64,000 nt of DNA from Saccharomonospora marina XMU15 (lineage in GTDB: Bacteria > Actinomycetota > Actinomycetes > Mycobacteriales > Pseudonocardiaceae): contig NZ_CM001439.1 of NCBI RefSeq assembly GCF_000244955.1, positions 3,766,643 through 3,830,642 on the forward strand, given 5' to 3'. The notes under the pieces were generated by a model that saw only the letters and a program-made list of their open reading frames with translations, ran no database searches and was not told the DNA's origin. Shown here one piece after another: positions 26,643-34,835 of the stretch (position 1 is the stretch's first letter; every line of letters starts with the position of its first letter). The position numbers and the translations under genes were made by a program.

Positions 26643-26821
26643 CTGCACCTCGCACGCCGTCGGCCCCGCCGACTCAACCCTAGTCCCATTGTTTCACTCG
26701 GCGCAGCAAGGGAATCTCCGAGAACTACCGGACAACCGGATGCCGCGCGGGTACCTCGGCCGACCATCGACATAGGAATGCCCGCCGCTGCCGTAGTCGC
26801 CGCGCAACCAACGGAGCGAGC

Positions 26822-27220
26822 ATGGATTCGCCGACACCGAGCCAGACACCGAGCTGGCAGACCCTGAGCCATCAGCAGTGCCTCGGCGTCATCACGCGGC
26901 CGCCGCGCGGCCACATGGTGGTGGTGACGGTAGCCGACGCGGCAGCACTGGCGTTGCTGTGCGTGGTGAGCCCCGGCGGGGACGTCGTCGTGCCCACCGG
27001 CACCGATCCTCGGCTGGAACGCCTGGCACACGGCAAACCGGTGACCGTGGAGTTCCCCGAGGAGGCGGGCTACACCATCACCGGCGTCGGGCTCGCCTGC
27101 CCGCTCCGATACGAGGACCGCGTTCTCGCTCGTGCGGCCCTGCCGCGGTGGCACACCTTCGACCACGGAATCCGCGTCCTCGTCGCGCGCCTCACCGGAA
27201 ACCGGGCTGTCCGGCGCTGA
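26822..27220 (+). CDS. Pyridoxamine 5'-phosphate oxidase-like (split-barrel) protein
   Basis: A 132-aa protein. LSHQQCLGVITRPPRGHMVVVTVADA, LLCVVSPGGDVVVPTGTDPRLERLAHGKPVTVEF and YTITGVGLACPL resemble small FMN- or F420-binding split-barrel proteins. Similarity is by pattern only. ATG at 26822 with CGGAGCG upstream. Followed by GGGGCC repeats and the convergent arcC. Confidence 0.5.
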   Translation: MDSPTPSQTPSWQTLSHQQCLGVITRPPRGHMVVVTVADAAALALLCVVSPGGDVVVPTGTDPRLERLAHGKPVTVEFPEEAGYTITGVGLACPLRYEDRVLARAALPRWHTFDHGIRVLVARLTGNRAVRR

Positions 27221-27238
27221 ACGGTTCCTGCCGTGGCC

Positions 27239-27262
27239 GGGGCCGGGGCCGGGGCCGGGGCC
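27239..27262. repeat. (GGGGCC)4 hexanucleotide repeat
   Basis: Four perfect GGGGCC units fill most of the 44-bp gap between two convergent genes, just before the arcC stop at 27265. Four G4 tracts on the plus strand can form a G-quadruplex. Confidence 0.9.
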
Positions 27263-27264
27263 GA

Positions 27265-28170
27265 TCACATCCGCACCCGCGTGCCCGCGGCGCCGGCCAG
27301 CACCTCGCCCGCCTGCTCCACCGCACCGATGGCCGCCACCGTGCCGCCCGAGGCGAGGAACCGGCGAGCGGCCTCGACCTTCGGCGCCATCGAACCCTCC
27401 GGCAGCCCGAGTGCGACCAGTTCGGCGACCGTCGCCTCCGCGACCGGTTCCGCCTGTCCGGTGCCGAACCGGCGCTGCACCGCGGCCACGTCGGTGAGCA
27501 GCAGCAGCGCATCGGCCTTCAGTTCACGCGCCAGCAGCGCCGCGGAGAGGTCCTTGTCGATCACCGCCTCCACCGCGCCCGGTTGACAGCCGGGGTCGTC
27601 GAGCACCGGTATGCCACCGCCGCCCGCGGCGACCACCACCGCGCCCGACTCCAGCAGCCGCTCCACGATCGGCTGCTCGACGATGCGTACCGGGTCGGGC
27701 GAGGCGACCACCCTGCGCCAGCGCCGCCCGTCGCGAAGGAACGTCCACCCGCGCTGCTGTTCCAGCGCCCGGCTGTCGGCCAGCGAGTAGCCGGGGCCGA
27801 TGAACTTCGTCGGCAGCGCGAAGGCCGGGTCCGACCGCCGCACCACGACGCGCGTCACCAGCGCCGCGACCTCCCGGCCCGGCAGTGCCGCGTCCAACTC
27901 GGCCGCGAGCCAGTACCCGATCATGCCCTGCGTCTGCGCGACGAGCGAGTCCAGTGGATACGGTCGCCGCAGTGCCGGGTCCGCCGCGCTCTCCTGCGCC
28001 AACAGCCCCACCTGCGGACCGTTGCCGTGCACGACCACCAGTTCCTCGCCGCCGAGTGCTTCGGCGAGCGCCGCCACCGCCCCGTGCAGGTTCCGTCGCT
28101 GCACGGCCTCGTCGGCGCGCTGACCCCTGCGCAGCAACGCGTTACCGCCGACGGCGGCGACAACCCTCAC
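27265..28170 (-). CDS. arcC: Carbamate kinase
   Basis: Amino acid kinase-fold enzyme (301 aa) that interconverts carbamoyl phosphate plus ADP and carbamate/ammonia plus ATP. Features: VVAAVGGNALLRRGQ, VVHGNGPQVGLLA, VVAAGGGGIPV, VIDKDLSAALLARELKADALLLLTDV and GSMAPKVEAA. No arcA, arcB or arcD is adjacent, so this is a solo copy, perhaps for purine or carbamoyl-compound breakdown. Confidence 0.93.
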   Translation of the reverse strand: MRVVAAVGGNALLRRGQRADEAVQRRNLHGAVAALAEALGGEELVVVHGNGPQVGLLAQESAADPALRRPYPLDSLVAQTQGMIGYWLAAELDAALPGREVAALVTRVVVRRSDPAFALPTKFIGPGYSLADSRALEQQRGWTFLRDGRRWRRVVASPDPVRIVEQPIVERLLESGAVVVAAGGGGIPVLDDPGCQPGAVEAVIDKDLSAALLARELKADALLLLTDVAAVQRRFGTGQAEPVAEATVAELVALGLPEGSMAPKVEAARRFLASGGTVAAIGAVEQAGEVLAGAAGTRVRM

Positions 28171-28318
28171 CGTCGCCCCCTGCCGGACCCTCGACCCACC
28201 CGCACCGTCATGCCTCCACCCTGCGTAGCCCGCGCGGTCGCGGACAGGGCCCCACGTCCCGTCGCCGTGCGACGTTGGGCCCTGTGAGCGGCCCGCGTGC
28301 CGCTCCTACCTTGCCGAC

Positions 28319-28966
28319 ATGCGCGAGTCCCGCGACTCCCACGACGCCCAACTCACGGCGTTCACGACCCGGCTGGCCGAGCTGGCCCGGCTGGCCGAGG
28401 GCGCGATGAACCGGGCGAGCACGGCGGTCGTCGCGGGTGACGCGGAGCTGGCACGGACGGTGGTGGCCGACGAGGAGTCGATCGTGGCGCTGCACCACCG
28501 GCTCGACGAGCAGGCGGTGGGGATACTGGCCGAACTTCGGCCGGTGGCCGCTGACCTGCGCACCATCGTGGCGGGCCTGCGGATGAGCGCGGATCTGGCG
28601 CGAATGGGGACGATGGCAAGGCACGTCGCCGAACTCGTGCCTCGGATGGCGCCTCGACCGGCGCTGCCCGCCGCGGTACGGCCCACCGTCGCTGCCATGG
28701 GAGAGACGGCGCAGCGGCTGATGGCGAAGGTGCGCGCCGCGATGGCAAGCCACGACACCGAGGCCGCGTACGAACTCGACCGCGACGACGACGAGATGGA
28801 CCGGCTGGTCTCCTCGCTGTACCGGGACCTGCTGTGCGCCGACCACGATCTCGATGTCGAGGCCGTGCTGGAGCTGACGCTGTTGGGGCGCTACTACGAA
28901 CGGTTCGCCGACCACGCCGTCTCGCTGGCACGCAGGGTGCTGTTCCAGGCCGGAGCCAACGGATGA
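28319..28966 (+). CDS. PhoU-like protein
   Basis: All-helical PhoU-type protein (215 aa): LAELARLAEGAMNRASTAVV, DEESIVALHHRLDEQAVGIL and GRYYERFADHAVSLARRV. PhoU proteins restrain phosphate uptake with PstSCAB/PhoR, but no pst genes are here. Its stop overlaps the start of a wax ester synthase-like gene (ATGA), an unusual partner. Confidence 0.88.
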   Translation: MRESRDSHDAQLTAFTTRLAELARLAEGAMNRASTAVVAGDAELARTVVADEESIVALHHRLDEQAVGILAELRPVAADLRTIVAGLRMSADLARMGTMARHVAELVPRMAPRPALPAAVRPTVAAMGETAQRLMAKVRAAMASHDTEAAYELDRDDDEMDRLVSSLYRDLLCADHDLDVEAVLELTLLGRYYERFADHAVSLARRVLFQAGANG

Positions 28967-30408
28967 GTAGCCCGGACGCCGTGGGGCGGGCCGTCGAGCA
29001 GGGCCGCAGGCGGCTGAGCCCGCTGGACGCGGCCTTTCTCGACGCGGAGATCGCCGACCGCAACGCCATTCTGGAGATCGCGGCGATCGCCGTCCTGCAG
29101 GGCTCGCCGCCGCCGCGGCAACGGTTCGTCGAGTCGCTCCGACCCCGGCTGTCCGCGGTGAGCAGGCACCGGCAGCGCGTCCGCAGGGTGCCGTTCGACC
29201 TCGGCAGGCCGTGGTGGGAGGACACCCACGTGGACTTCGACTACCACGTCAAGCGCGCGGCTCTGCCCGCTCCGGGCGACGACACGCAACTGGCGGACCT
29301 GGTCGGGATGGTGATGTCCGACCGGCTCGACCACGATCGCCCGCTGTGGCAGTGCTGGATCGTCGAGGGCCTCGCGGGCGGACGGTGGGCGTTGCTGATC
29401 AGGGCACACCACAGCCTCGCCGATGCGGTCGGCGGTTTCGCACTGCTCGCGGCGGTTCTCGCCGCCGAACCGCCGCGACAAGCAGCGCCGGAACAAGCAG
29501 AGTCGCCCGGGCCCGCGCCGCCGCCCGGTCCCGGTGAGCTGTGGCGGGCCGTCACCGCACTCGGCGGCCTGGCCGCGCCGCCGCTGCGCCAGGCGCGACG
29601 CTGCGCCGAGGCGCTGCGCCGTCCGGACCGGGTCGCGAAGGCGGTGGCGGCGACGGCGCGCGGGCTGGCAACGCTGGCCCGCGTCCTCGTGCCGGTGGCG
29701 CCCTCGTCGCTGAGCGGACCGATCGGGCGGCAACGCAGGTATCGCATCGGGCAGGCGCCGCTTCGCGACGTGACCGCCGTCGCGCGGCGCCACGGGGTCA
29801 CGGTCAACGACGTGGTGCTGGCCGCGGTGAGCGGCGCGTTCCGCGAGTTGCTGCTGCGCAGGGGAGAGCGGGTCCACCCGCACCTGCTGCGTGCACTGGT
29901 TCCGGTCTCGGCACGCACCGCGAGGCGACCGCCCGGCGCGGGCAACCAGTTGTCGTGGCTGCTGCCGTTGTTGCCGGTGGACGTCGCCGACCCGGTCGAG
30001 CGGCTGAGCGTCGTGCACGAGCGGTTGGCGGGGCTGAAACACAGCCAGGAAGCGCAGGTGAGTTCGTCGCTGCTCGGGTTCGCCCGGCAGGGCCCGTTCC
30101 CGCCGCTGTCGTGGGCCGTGCGCACGGCCGCGCGGCTGCCGCAACGCAACATCGTCACCGTGGTCACGAACATCCCCGGCCCGAGGCAGCAGTTCCGGCT
30201 GTTCGGCGACGACCGGATCGTGCGGCTGCTGCCCTACGTTCCCATCGGACTGCGGCTACGCACCGGTATCGCCGTACTCAGTTACGGGGACACGCTGTCG
30301 ATCGGGGTGACCGCCGACGCCCACAGCGTGCCCGACGCCGACGCGCTGGCCCGCGGTGTCGAGGACGGTATCGCCGAACTCGTTCGCGCCGGGCCGAAGT
30401 GGCGCTGA
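28963..30408 (+). CDS. Wax ester synthase/diacylglycerol acyltransferase (WS/DGAT) family protein
   Basis: About 481 aa. Family pattern: LSPLDAAFLDAE near the start, DDTQLADLVGMVMSDRLDHDRPLWQ, the active-site region RAHHSLADAVGG, and VVTNIPGPRQQFRLFG in the C-terminal half. The catalytic HHxxxDG motif reads HHSLADA: both His and Asp are kept but the final Gly is Ala. Expected to acylate diacylglycerol or an alcohol with acyl-CoA. ATG at 28963 overlaps the PhoU stop. Confidence 0.88.
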   Translation: MSSPDAVGRAVEQGRRRLSPLDAAFLDAEIADRNAILEIAAIAVLQGSPPPRQRFVESLRPRLSAVSRHRQRVRRVPFDLGRPWWEDTHVDFDYHVKRAALPAPGDDTQLADLVGMVMSDRLDHDRPLWQCWIVEGLAGGRWALLIRAHHSLADAVGGFALLAAVLAAEPPRQAAPEQAESPGPAPPPGPGELWRAVTALGGLAAPPLRQARRCAEALRRPDRVAKAVAATARGLATLARVLVPVAPSSLSGPIGRQRRYRIGQAPLRDVTAVARRHGVTVNDVVLAAVSGAFRELLLRRGERVHPHLLRALVPVSARTARRPPGAGNQLSWLLPLLPVDVADPVERLSVVHERLAGLKHSQEAQVSSSLLGFARQGPFPPLSWAVRTAARLPQRNIVTVVTNIPGPRQQFRLFGDDRIVRLLPYVPIGLRLRTGIAVLSYGDTLSIGVTADAHSVPDADALARGVEDGIAELVRAGPKWR

Positions 30409-30422
30409 ACGCCGTCACTCGG

Positions 30423-30908
30423 TCACACGGTGGCCAGCGAGACCGCGAAGCACGCCGAGGCGGCGAGCGCGGCCACCGTGCGGACGTGGTTGGCCGCACC
30501 CCACACCGGCACGTACCGCGCCCACAGCCGCGCACCTTCCTCGCTCTCGGCATCGACCCGCAGCAGCGCCTCGTTGCGCGGTACGTGCACCACCCCGGTC
30601 AGCACGAAGGCACCGAACACGTACAGCAGGCCGCCTGCCAGCGACCACGCCGAGCCGTCGTGGTCCCACCGCAACACCGCCGCCACCGCGAGCGCGAGGC
30701 CGAGCAGCGCCGCGCCGACGAACACCCCGAGAAACAGCGGGTTGAGCACCACCCGGTTCACCGACTGCATCGCCTCGATCCCCCGCGCCGCGGGCAGCCG
30801 AGCCAGCGCGCGCAGCACGAACGAGGAGAACGCGAAGAACACCCCCGCGACGAGCCCGCAGATCAGGGTCGCGAGCAGGGTCGCGGCGAAGAGCAGTTCG
30901 GCGGTCAT
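30423..30908 (-). CDS. DUF1772 (anthrone oxygenase-like) membrane protein
   Basis: A 161-aa protein with four predicted helices: an N-terminal helix with LICGLVAGVFFAFSSFVL, PLFLGVFVGAALLGLALAVAAV, GGLLYVFGAFVLTGVVHVPRNEAL and a C-terminal helix. The HVPRNEAL segment is typical of DUF1772. ATG at 30908. Convergent with the WS/DGAT-like gene. Function unknown. Confidence 0.8.
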   Translation of the reverse strand: MTAELLFAATLLATLICGLVAGVFFAFSSFVLRALARLPAARGIEAMQSVNRVVLNPLFLGVFVGAALLGLALAVAAVLRWDHDGSAWSLAGGLLYVFGAFVLTGVVHVPRNEALLRVDAESEEGARLWARYVPVWGAANHVRTVAALAASACFAVSLATV

Positions 30909-30967
30909 GTCACGACAGCCAACCGGGACCGCGCCGCTCCCGCCAGCGTCGAAACGCTTCCTTCCAT

Positions 30968-31058
30968 GCGCGAGCGTCTCGGGCGCGGTTGGGAAGCGCT
31001 CGCGCCCGGCACGCCGCCTCACTGCGGCGCGAGCGTCTCGCGCGCCGCTGGGAAGCGC
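30968..31058. repeat. 32-bp direct repeat pair in a divergent promoter region
   Basis: 30968-30999 and 31027-31058 match at 29 of 32 bases. Each starts GCGCGAGCGTCTCG and ends TGGGAAGCGC, spaced 59 bp start to start. They lie between the divergent DUF1772 and NDMA-dependent alcohol dehydrogenase genes. Two binding sites for one regulator would fit; inferred. Confidence 0.7.
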
Positions 31059-31162
31059 ACTTCCGTGAGGCGGATACCTTCTTGCTCTCACCGTGACCGG
31101 CTGCCAGGGTCGGTTCCGGCGCTCAGGGCCGCGCGTGCAGGCATCCCCGAAGGAGGGTCACG

Positions 31163-32275
31163 GTGAAGACGAAGGCAGCCGTTCTCACTGGCTTCCACCG
31201 CCCGTTCGAGATCATGGAGCTGGACCTGGAAGGCCCGAAGACCGACGAGGTCCTGGTCCGTTTCGTCGCGGCCGGGCTGTGCCATTCCGACCTGCACATG
31301 TCCGAAGGTGACATCCCGCCCCGGTTCCCCATCGTCGGCGGCCACGAGGGCGCGGGCATCATCGAGGAGGTCGGCGCGGGCGTCACCAAGGTCAAGCCGG
31401 GCGACCACGTGGTGTGCAGCTTCATCCCCAGCTGCGGCCACTGCCGTTACTGCTCGACCGGCAGGCAGAACCTGTGCGACCTCGGCGCCACGATCAGCGA
31501 GGGTTGCATGCCGGACGGGACGTTTCGGCTGCACTCCGGCGGAGTCGACTACGGCGCCATGTGCATGCTCGGCAGCTTCTCCCAGTACGGCACCGTCAAC
31601 CAGGCCTCGGTGGTCAAGGTGGACGAGAACCTGCCGCTGGACGTGGCCGTGCTCGTCGGCTGCGGGGTGCCCACCGGCTGGGGCACGGCCATCAACGCGG
31701 GCGGCGTCCGGCCCGGCGACACCGTGGTGATCTACGGCATCGGCGGCATCGGGATCAACTCGGTGCAGGGCGCCGCGCACGCGGGTGCCAAGAACGTCGT
31801 CGTCGTCGACCCGATCGCGTTCAAGCGCGACACCGCGATGAAGTTCGGCGCTACCCACGCCTTCGCAACGGCGGAGGAGGCACAGGCCGCGATCGTGGAT
31901 ATGACCAGGGGCCAGTTGGCCGACCAGGCGCTGGTGACGGTCGGTGTGGTGGACGAGTCGGTGGTGGCGGCGGCGTTCGACGCGGTCGGCAAGGGCGGCG
32001 TCGTGGTGATCACCGGGTTGGCGAACCCGGAGAAGATCACGGTGCAGGTTTCCGGCAGCCTGCTCACGTTGTTCGAAAAGACGATCAAGGGTGCGCTGTT
32101 CGGCTCCTCGAACCCGCAGTACGACATCGGCAAGGCGCTCGACCTGTACCAGGCGGGTCAGCTGAAGCTGGACGAGCTGGTCACCACCAAGTACACCCTG
32201 GAGCAGGTCAACCAGGGGTTCCAGGACCTGGTGGACGGCAAGAACATCCGCGGCGTCATCGTGCACGAGCACTGA
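31163..32275 (+). CDS. NDMA-dependent alcohol dehydrogenase
   Basis: Zn medium-chain dehydrogenase (370 aa) with non-exchangeable NAD. Catalytic zinc: GLCHSDLHMSEGD and GGHEGAGIIEEVG; structural zinc cysteines SCGHCRYCSTGRQNLCDLG; cofactor loop GIGGIGINSVQGAAHAGA. The form MKTKAAVL...SFSQYGTVNQASVVKV is typical of the actinobacterial NDMA-dependent/mycofactocin-associated type; no mycofactocin genes are in the window. GTG start at 31163 with GAAGGAGGG upstream. Confidence 0.92.
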   Translation: MKTKAAVLTGFHRPFEIMELDLEGPKTDEVLVRFVAAGLCHSDLHMSEGDIPPRFPIVGGHEGAGIIEEVGAGVTKVKPGDHVVCSFIPSCGHCRYCSTGRQNLCDLGATISEGCMPDGTFRLHSGGVDYGAMCMLGSFSQYGTVNQASVVKVDENLPLDVAVLVGCGVPTGWGTAINAGGVRPGDTVVIYGIGGIGINSVQGAAHAGAKNVVVVDPIAFKRDTAMKFGATHAFATAEEAQAAIVDMTRGQLADQALVTVGVVDESVVAAAFDAVGKGGVVVITGLANPEKITVQVSGSLLTLFEKTIKGALFGSSNPQYDIGKALDLYQAGQLKLDELVTTKYTLEQVNQGFQDLVDGKNIRGVIVHEH

Positions 32276-32299
32276 TGGCCCGCCCGCGCGGTGGAGACG

Positions 32300-32331
32300 G
32301 TGGTGACCGCTCGCCGTTGAACGGTCACCAC
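32300..32331. terminator. Bidirectional hairpin terminator
   Basis: Perfect 10-bp arms GTGGTGACCG / CGGTCACCAC with a 12-base loop, in the 60-bp gap between the convergent alcohol dehydrogenase gene and metF. No T-run. Confidence 0.7.
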
Positions 32332-32335
32332 CCGC

Positions 32336-33247
32336 TCAGGGACGCCCCGCGAGGGCGAGTTGCGGTTCCGGCGAGCGCAGGCCCAGCCGATCCACCAGCT
32401 CACGGGTGGCCTTGGACCGGTTGAAGGTGTAGAAGTGCAGCTCGGGCACACCCTCGGCGAGCAACCGCTCGCACAGTTCGGTGATCACGTTCAGGCCCTC
32501 GGCGCGGAAGGCCTTCGGGTCGTCCGAAAGCGGCTCGAGCCGCTCCAGCAGCCAGCGCGGCGGCGTGGCGCCGGAAAGCTCGATGGTCTTGTGCAGGGTC
32601 CTCGGTGTGGTCAGCGGCATGATGCCGGGCAGCATCAGCGCGTCGGAGCCCGCCGCCGATACCCGATCGCGCAGCCGCAGGAAGTCCTCCGCCTCGAAGA
32701 ACAGCTGCGCGATGGCGAAGTCGGCGCCCGCGCGCAGCTTGCGCACCAGGTAGTGGGTGTCGGTCTCCAGGTCGGCGGAGCGGGGGTGGCCGTAGGGGAA
32801 CGCCGACACCCCGACGCAGAAGTCGCCCAGCTCACGGATGAGCCGCACCAGCTCCTCGGCGTAGTTGAGACCCTCCGGGTGCGCGACCCACTCTCCCATC
32901 ACGTCGCCGGGCGGGTCACCGCGCAGCGCGAGGATGTTGTGCACACCGACGGCGGCGAAGTGCCCGATGACGTTGCGCAGCTGCGACACCGAGTGGTTCA
33001 CCGCGGTGAGGTGCGCCATCGGCACCAGCGTGGTGTCGGTCGCCACCCGAGCGATGTTGCGGATGGTGCCTTCTCGGCTGGAGCCGCCCGCGCCGTAGGT
33101 GATGGACATGTAGGCGGGATCCAGTGGCTCCAGCTCGCGGATCGAGCGCCACAGTATCGCCTCGTCCTGCTCGTCCCTCGGCGGGAAGAACTCCACGGAA
33201 AACGTCGGGCACCCAGCGCTGTTCAGCCGATCGACGACCCTGCGCAC
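32336..33247 (-). CDS. metF: 5,10-methylenetetrahydrofolate reductase
   Basis: FAD enzyme (303 aa) that makes 5-methyl-THF, the methyl donor for MetH. Shows FSVEFFPPRDEQDE, YMSITYGAGGSSREGTI, HLTAVNHS, ILALRGDPPGD and AIAQLFFEAEDFLR. GTG start at 33247. Last gene of the minus-strand methylation-cycle cluster; a long palindrome separates it from ahcY, so it may have its own promoter or rely on read-through. Confidence 0.95.
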   Translation of the reverse strand: MRRVVDRLNSAGCPTFSVEFFPPRDEQDEAILWRSIRELEPLDPAYMSITYGAGGSSREGTIRNIARVATDTTLVPMAHLTAVNHSVSQLRNVIGHFAAVGVHNILALRGDPPGDVMGEWVAHPEGLNYAEELVRLIRELGDFCVGVSAFPYGHPRSADLETDTHYLVRKLRAGADFAIAQLFFEAEDFLRLRDRVSAAGSDALMLPGIMPLTTPRTLHKTIELSGATPPRWLLERLEPLSDDPKAFRAEGLNVITELCERLLAEGVPELHFYTFNRSKATRELVDRLGLRSPEPQLALAGRP

Positions 33248-33290
33248 CTGTAAAAACCCCCGTTGTCTCGTCCGTCTCGGGCAGTGTGCG

Positions 33291-33336
33291 CCGGTGTCGC
33301 CAGGGGCCGCCGCGCGGCGGCCCCTGGCGACACCGG
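33291..33336. terminator. 46-bp perfect palindrome after ahcY
   Basis: The 46 bases are identical to their own reverse complement (arm CCGGTGTCGCCAGGGGCC, centre GCGC) and end 5 bases past the ahcY stop. Transcribed, it gives an unusually long perfect stem. Likely terminator or attenuator between ahcY and metF; no T-run follows. Confidence 0.8.
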
Positions 33337-33341
33337 TTCGC

Positions 33342-34799
33342 TCAGTAGCGGTAGTGGTCGGGCTTGTAGGGACCCTCGACGTCGACGCCGATGTAGGCCG
33401 CCTGCTCCTTGGTCAGCTTGGTCAGCTTCACGCCGAGCGCGTCCAGGTGCAGCCTGGCCACCTTCTCGTCCAGCTTCTTCGGCAGCACGTAGACCTGCTT
33501 GTCGTACTCGCCCGGCTTGGTGAACAGCTCGATCTGCGCCAGCACCTGGTTGGTGAAGCTGTTGGACATCACGAAGCTCGGGTGGCCGGTCGCGTTGCCC
33601 AGGTTCAGCAGCCTGCCCTGGCTGAGCACGATGATCGAGTGGCCGTCGGGGAAGACGTACTCGTCGACCTGCGGCTTGATCTCCACCCGCTTGATGCCCG
33701 GTGTCTTCTCCAGGCCCGCCATGTCGATCTCGTTGTCGAAGTGCCCGATGTTGCCGACGATGGCCTGGTGCTTCATCCGCGCCATGTGCTCGGCGGTGAT
33801 GATGTTGAAGTTGCCGGTGGTGGTGACGAAGATGTCCGCGGTCTCCACCACGTCCTCCAGCGTCGTCACCTGGTAGCCGTCCATCGCGGCCTGCAGCGCG
33901 CAGATCGGGTCGATCTCGGTGACCACGACACGAGCCCCCTGGCCGCGAAGCGACTCCGCGGAGCCCTTGCCGACGTCGCCGTAGCCGCACACCACGGCCA
34001 GCTTGCCGCCGATGAGCGTGTCGGTCGCCCGGTTGATGCCGTCCACAAGGGAGTGGCGGCAGCCGTACTTGTTGTCGAACTTCGACTTGGTGACGGAGTC
34101 GTTGACGTTGATCGCCGGGAACAGCAACTCGCCGGTCTTGGCGAACTCGTACAGCCGGTGCACGCCGGTGGTGGTCTCCTCGGTGACACCCTTGATGTCC
34201 TTGGCGATCCGGGTGAACCGCTTGGCGTCGGCGGCGAGGCTGTTGCGCAGCGTGGCGAGGACGATCTTGTATTCCTCCGGGTCGTCCTCACTCGGCTCGG
34301 GCACCGCGCCCGCGGCCTCGAACTCCACGCCCTTGTGCACCAGCAGGGTCGCGTCGCCACCGTCGTCGAGGATCATGTTCGGGCCCTGGTCGCCGAACTG
34401 GAAGAGCTGGTCGGTGCACCACCAGTACTCGTCCAGCGTCTCGCCCTTCCACGCGAACACCGAGACGCCCTTGGGGTGCTCCGGCGTGCCGTCAGGACCC
34501 ACGACCACCGCCGCGGCGGCCTCGTCCTGCGTGGAGAAGATGTTGCACGACACCCACCTGACCTCGGCGCCGAGTTCCACCAGCGTCTCGATCAGCACGG
34601 CCGTCTGCACGGTCATGTGCAGCGAGCCCGCGATCCTGGCTCCCTTCAACGGCTTGGCGGCCGCGAATTCCCTGCGAGTCGCCATCAGGCCCGGCATCTC
34701 GTGCTCGGCCAGCCGGATCTGGTGCCGACCGGCCTCGGCCAGCTTCAGGTCGGCGACGGCGAACTCGAGACCGTCCACCTTCTGCAACTTCGCGCTCAT
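33342..34799 (-). CDS. ahcY: S-adenosylhomocysteine hydrolase
   Basis: NAD-dependent enzyme (485 aa) that splits SAH into adenosine and homocysteine, removing the product inhibitor of methyltransferases. Visible: [59 protein letters not shown], cofactor loop [16 protein letters not shown] and the C-terminal PDHYRY lid. ATG at 34799, 36 bases after metH. Sits between its feeder (methyltransferase, metK) and its product users (adenosine kinase, metH). Confidence 0.97.
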   Translation of the reverse strand: MSAKLQKVDGLEFAVADLKLAEAGRHQIRLAEHEMPGLMATRREFAAAKPLKGARIAGSLHMTVQTAVLIETLVELGAEVRWVSCNIFSTQDEAAAAVVVGPDGTPEHPKGVSVFAWKGETLDEYWWCTDQLFQFGDQGPNMILDDGGDATLLVHKGVEFEAAGAVPEPSEDDPEEYKIVLATLRNSLAADAKRFTRIAKDIKGVTEETTTGVHRLYEFAKTGELLFPAINVNDSVTKSKFDNKYGCRHSLVDGINRATDTLIGGKLAVVCGYGDVGKGSAESLRGQGARVVVTEIDPICALQAAMDGYQVTTLEDVVETADIFVTTTGNFNIITAEHMARMKHQAIVGNIGHFDNEIDMAGLEKTPGIKRVEIKPQVDEYVFPDGHSIIVLSQGRLLNLGNATGHPSFVMSNSFTNQVLAQIELFTKPGEYDKQVYVLPKKLDEKVARLHLDALGVKLTKLTKEQAAYIGVDVEGPYKPDHYRY

Positions 34800-34835
34800 G
34801 ATTTCCTTTCCTCGTCGTGGACTCGCGCCACATTC

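Noticed and set aside
30968-31058. The 32-bp repeats as a mobile element end or integration site
   Set aside because: Direct rather than inverted, no transposase or integrase nearby, and too close together.
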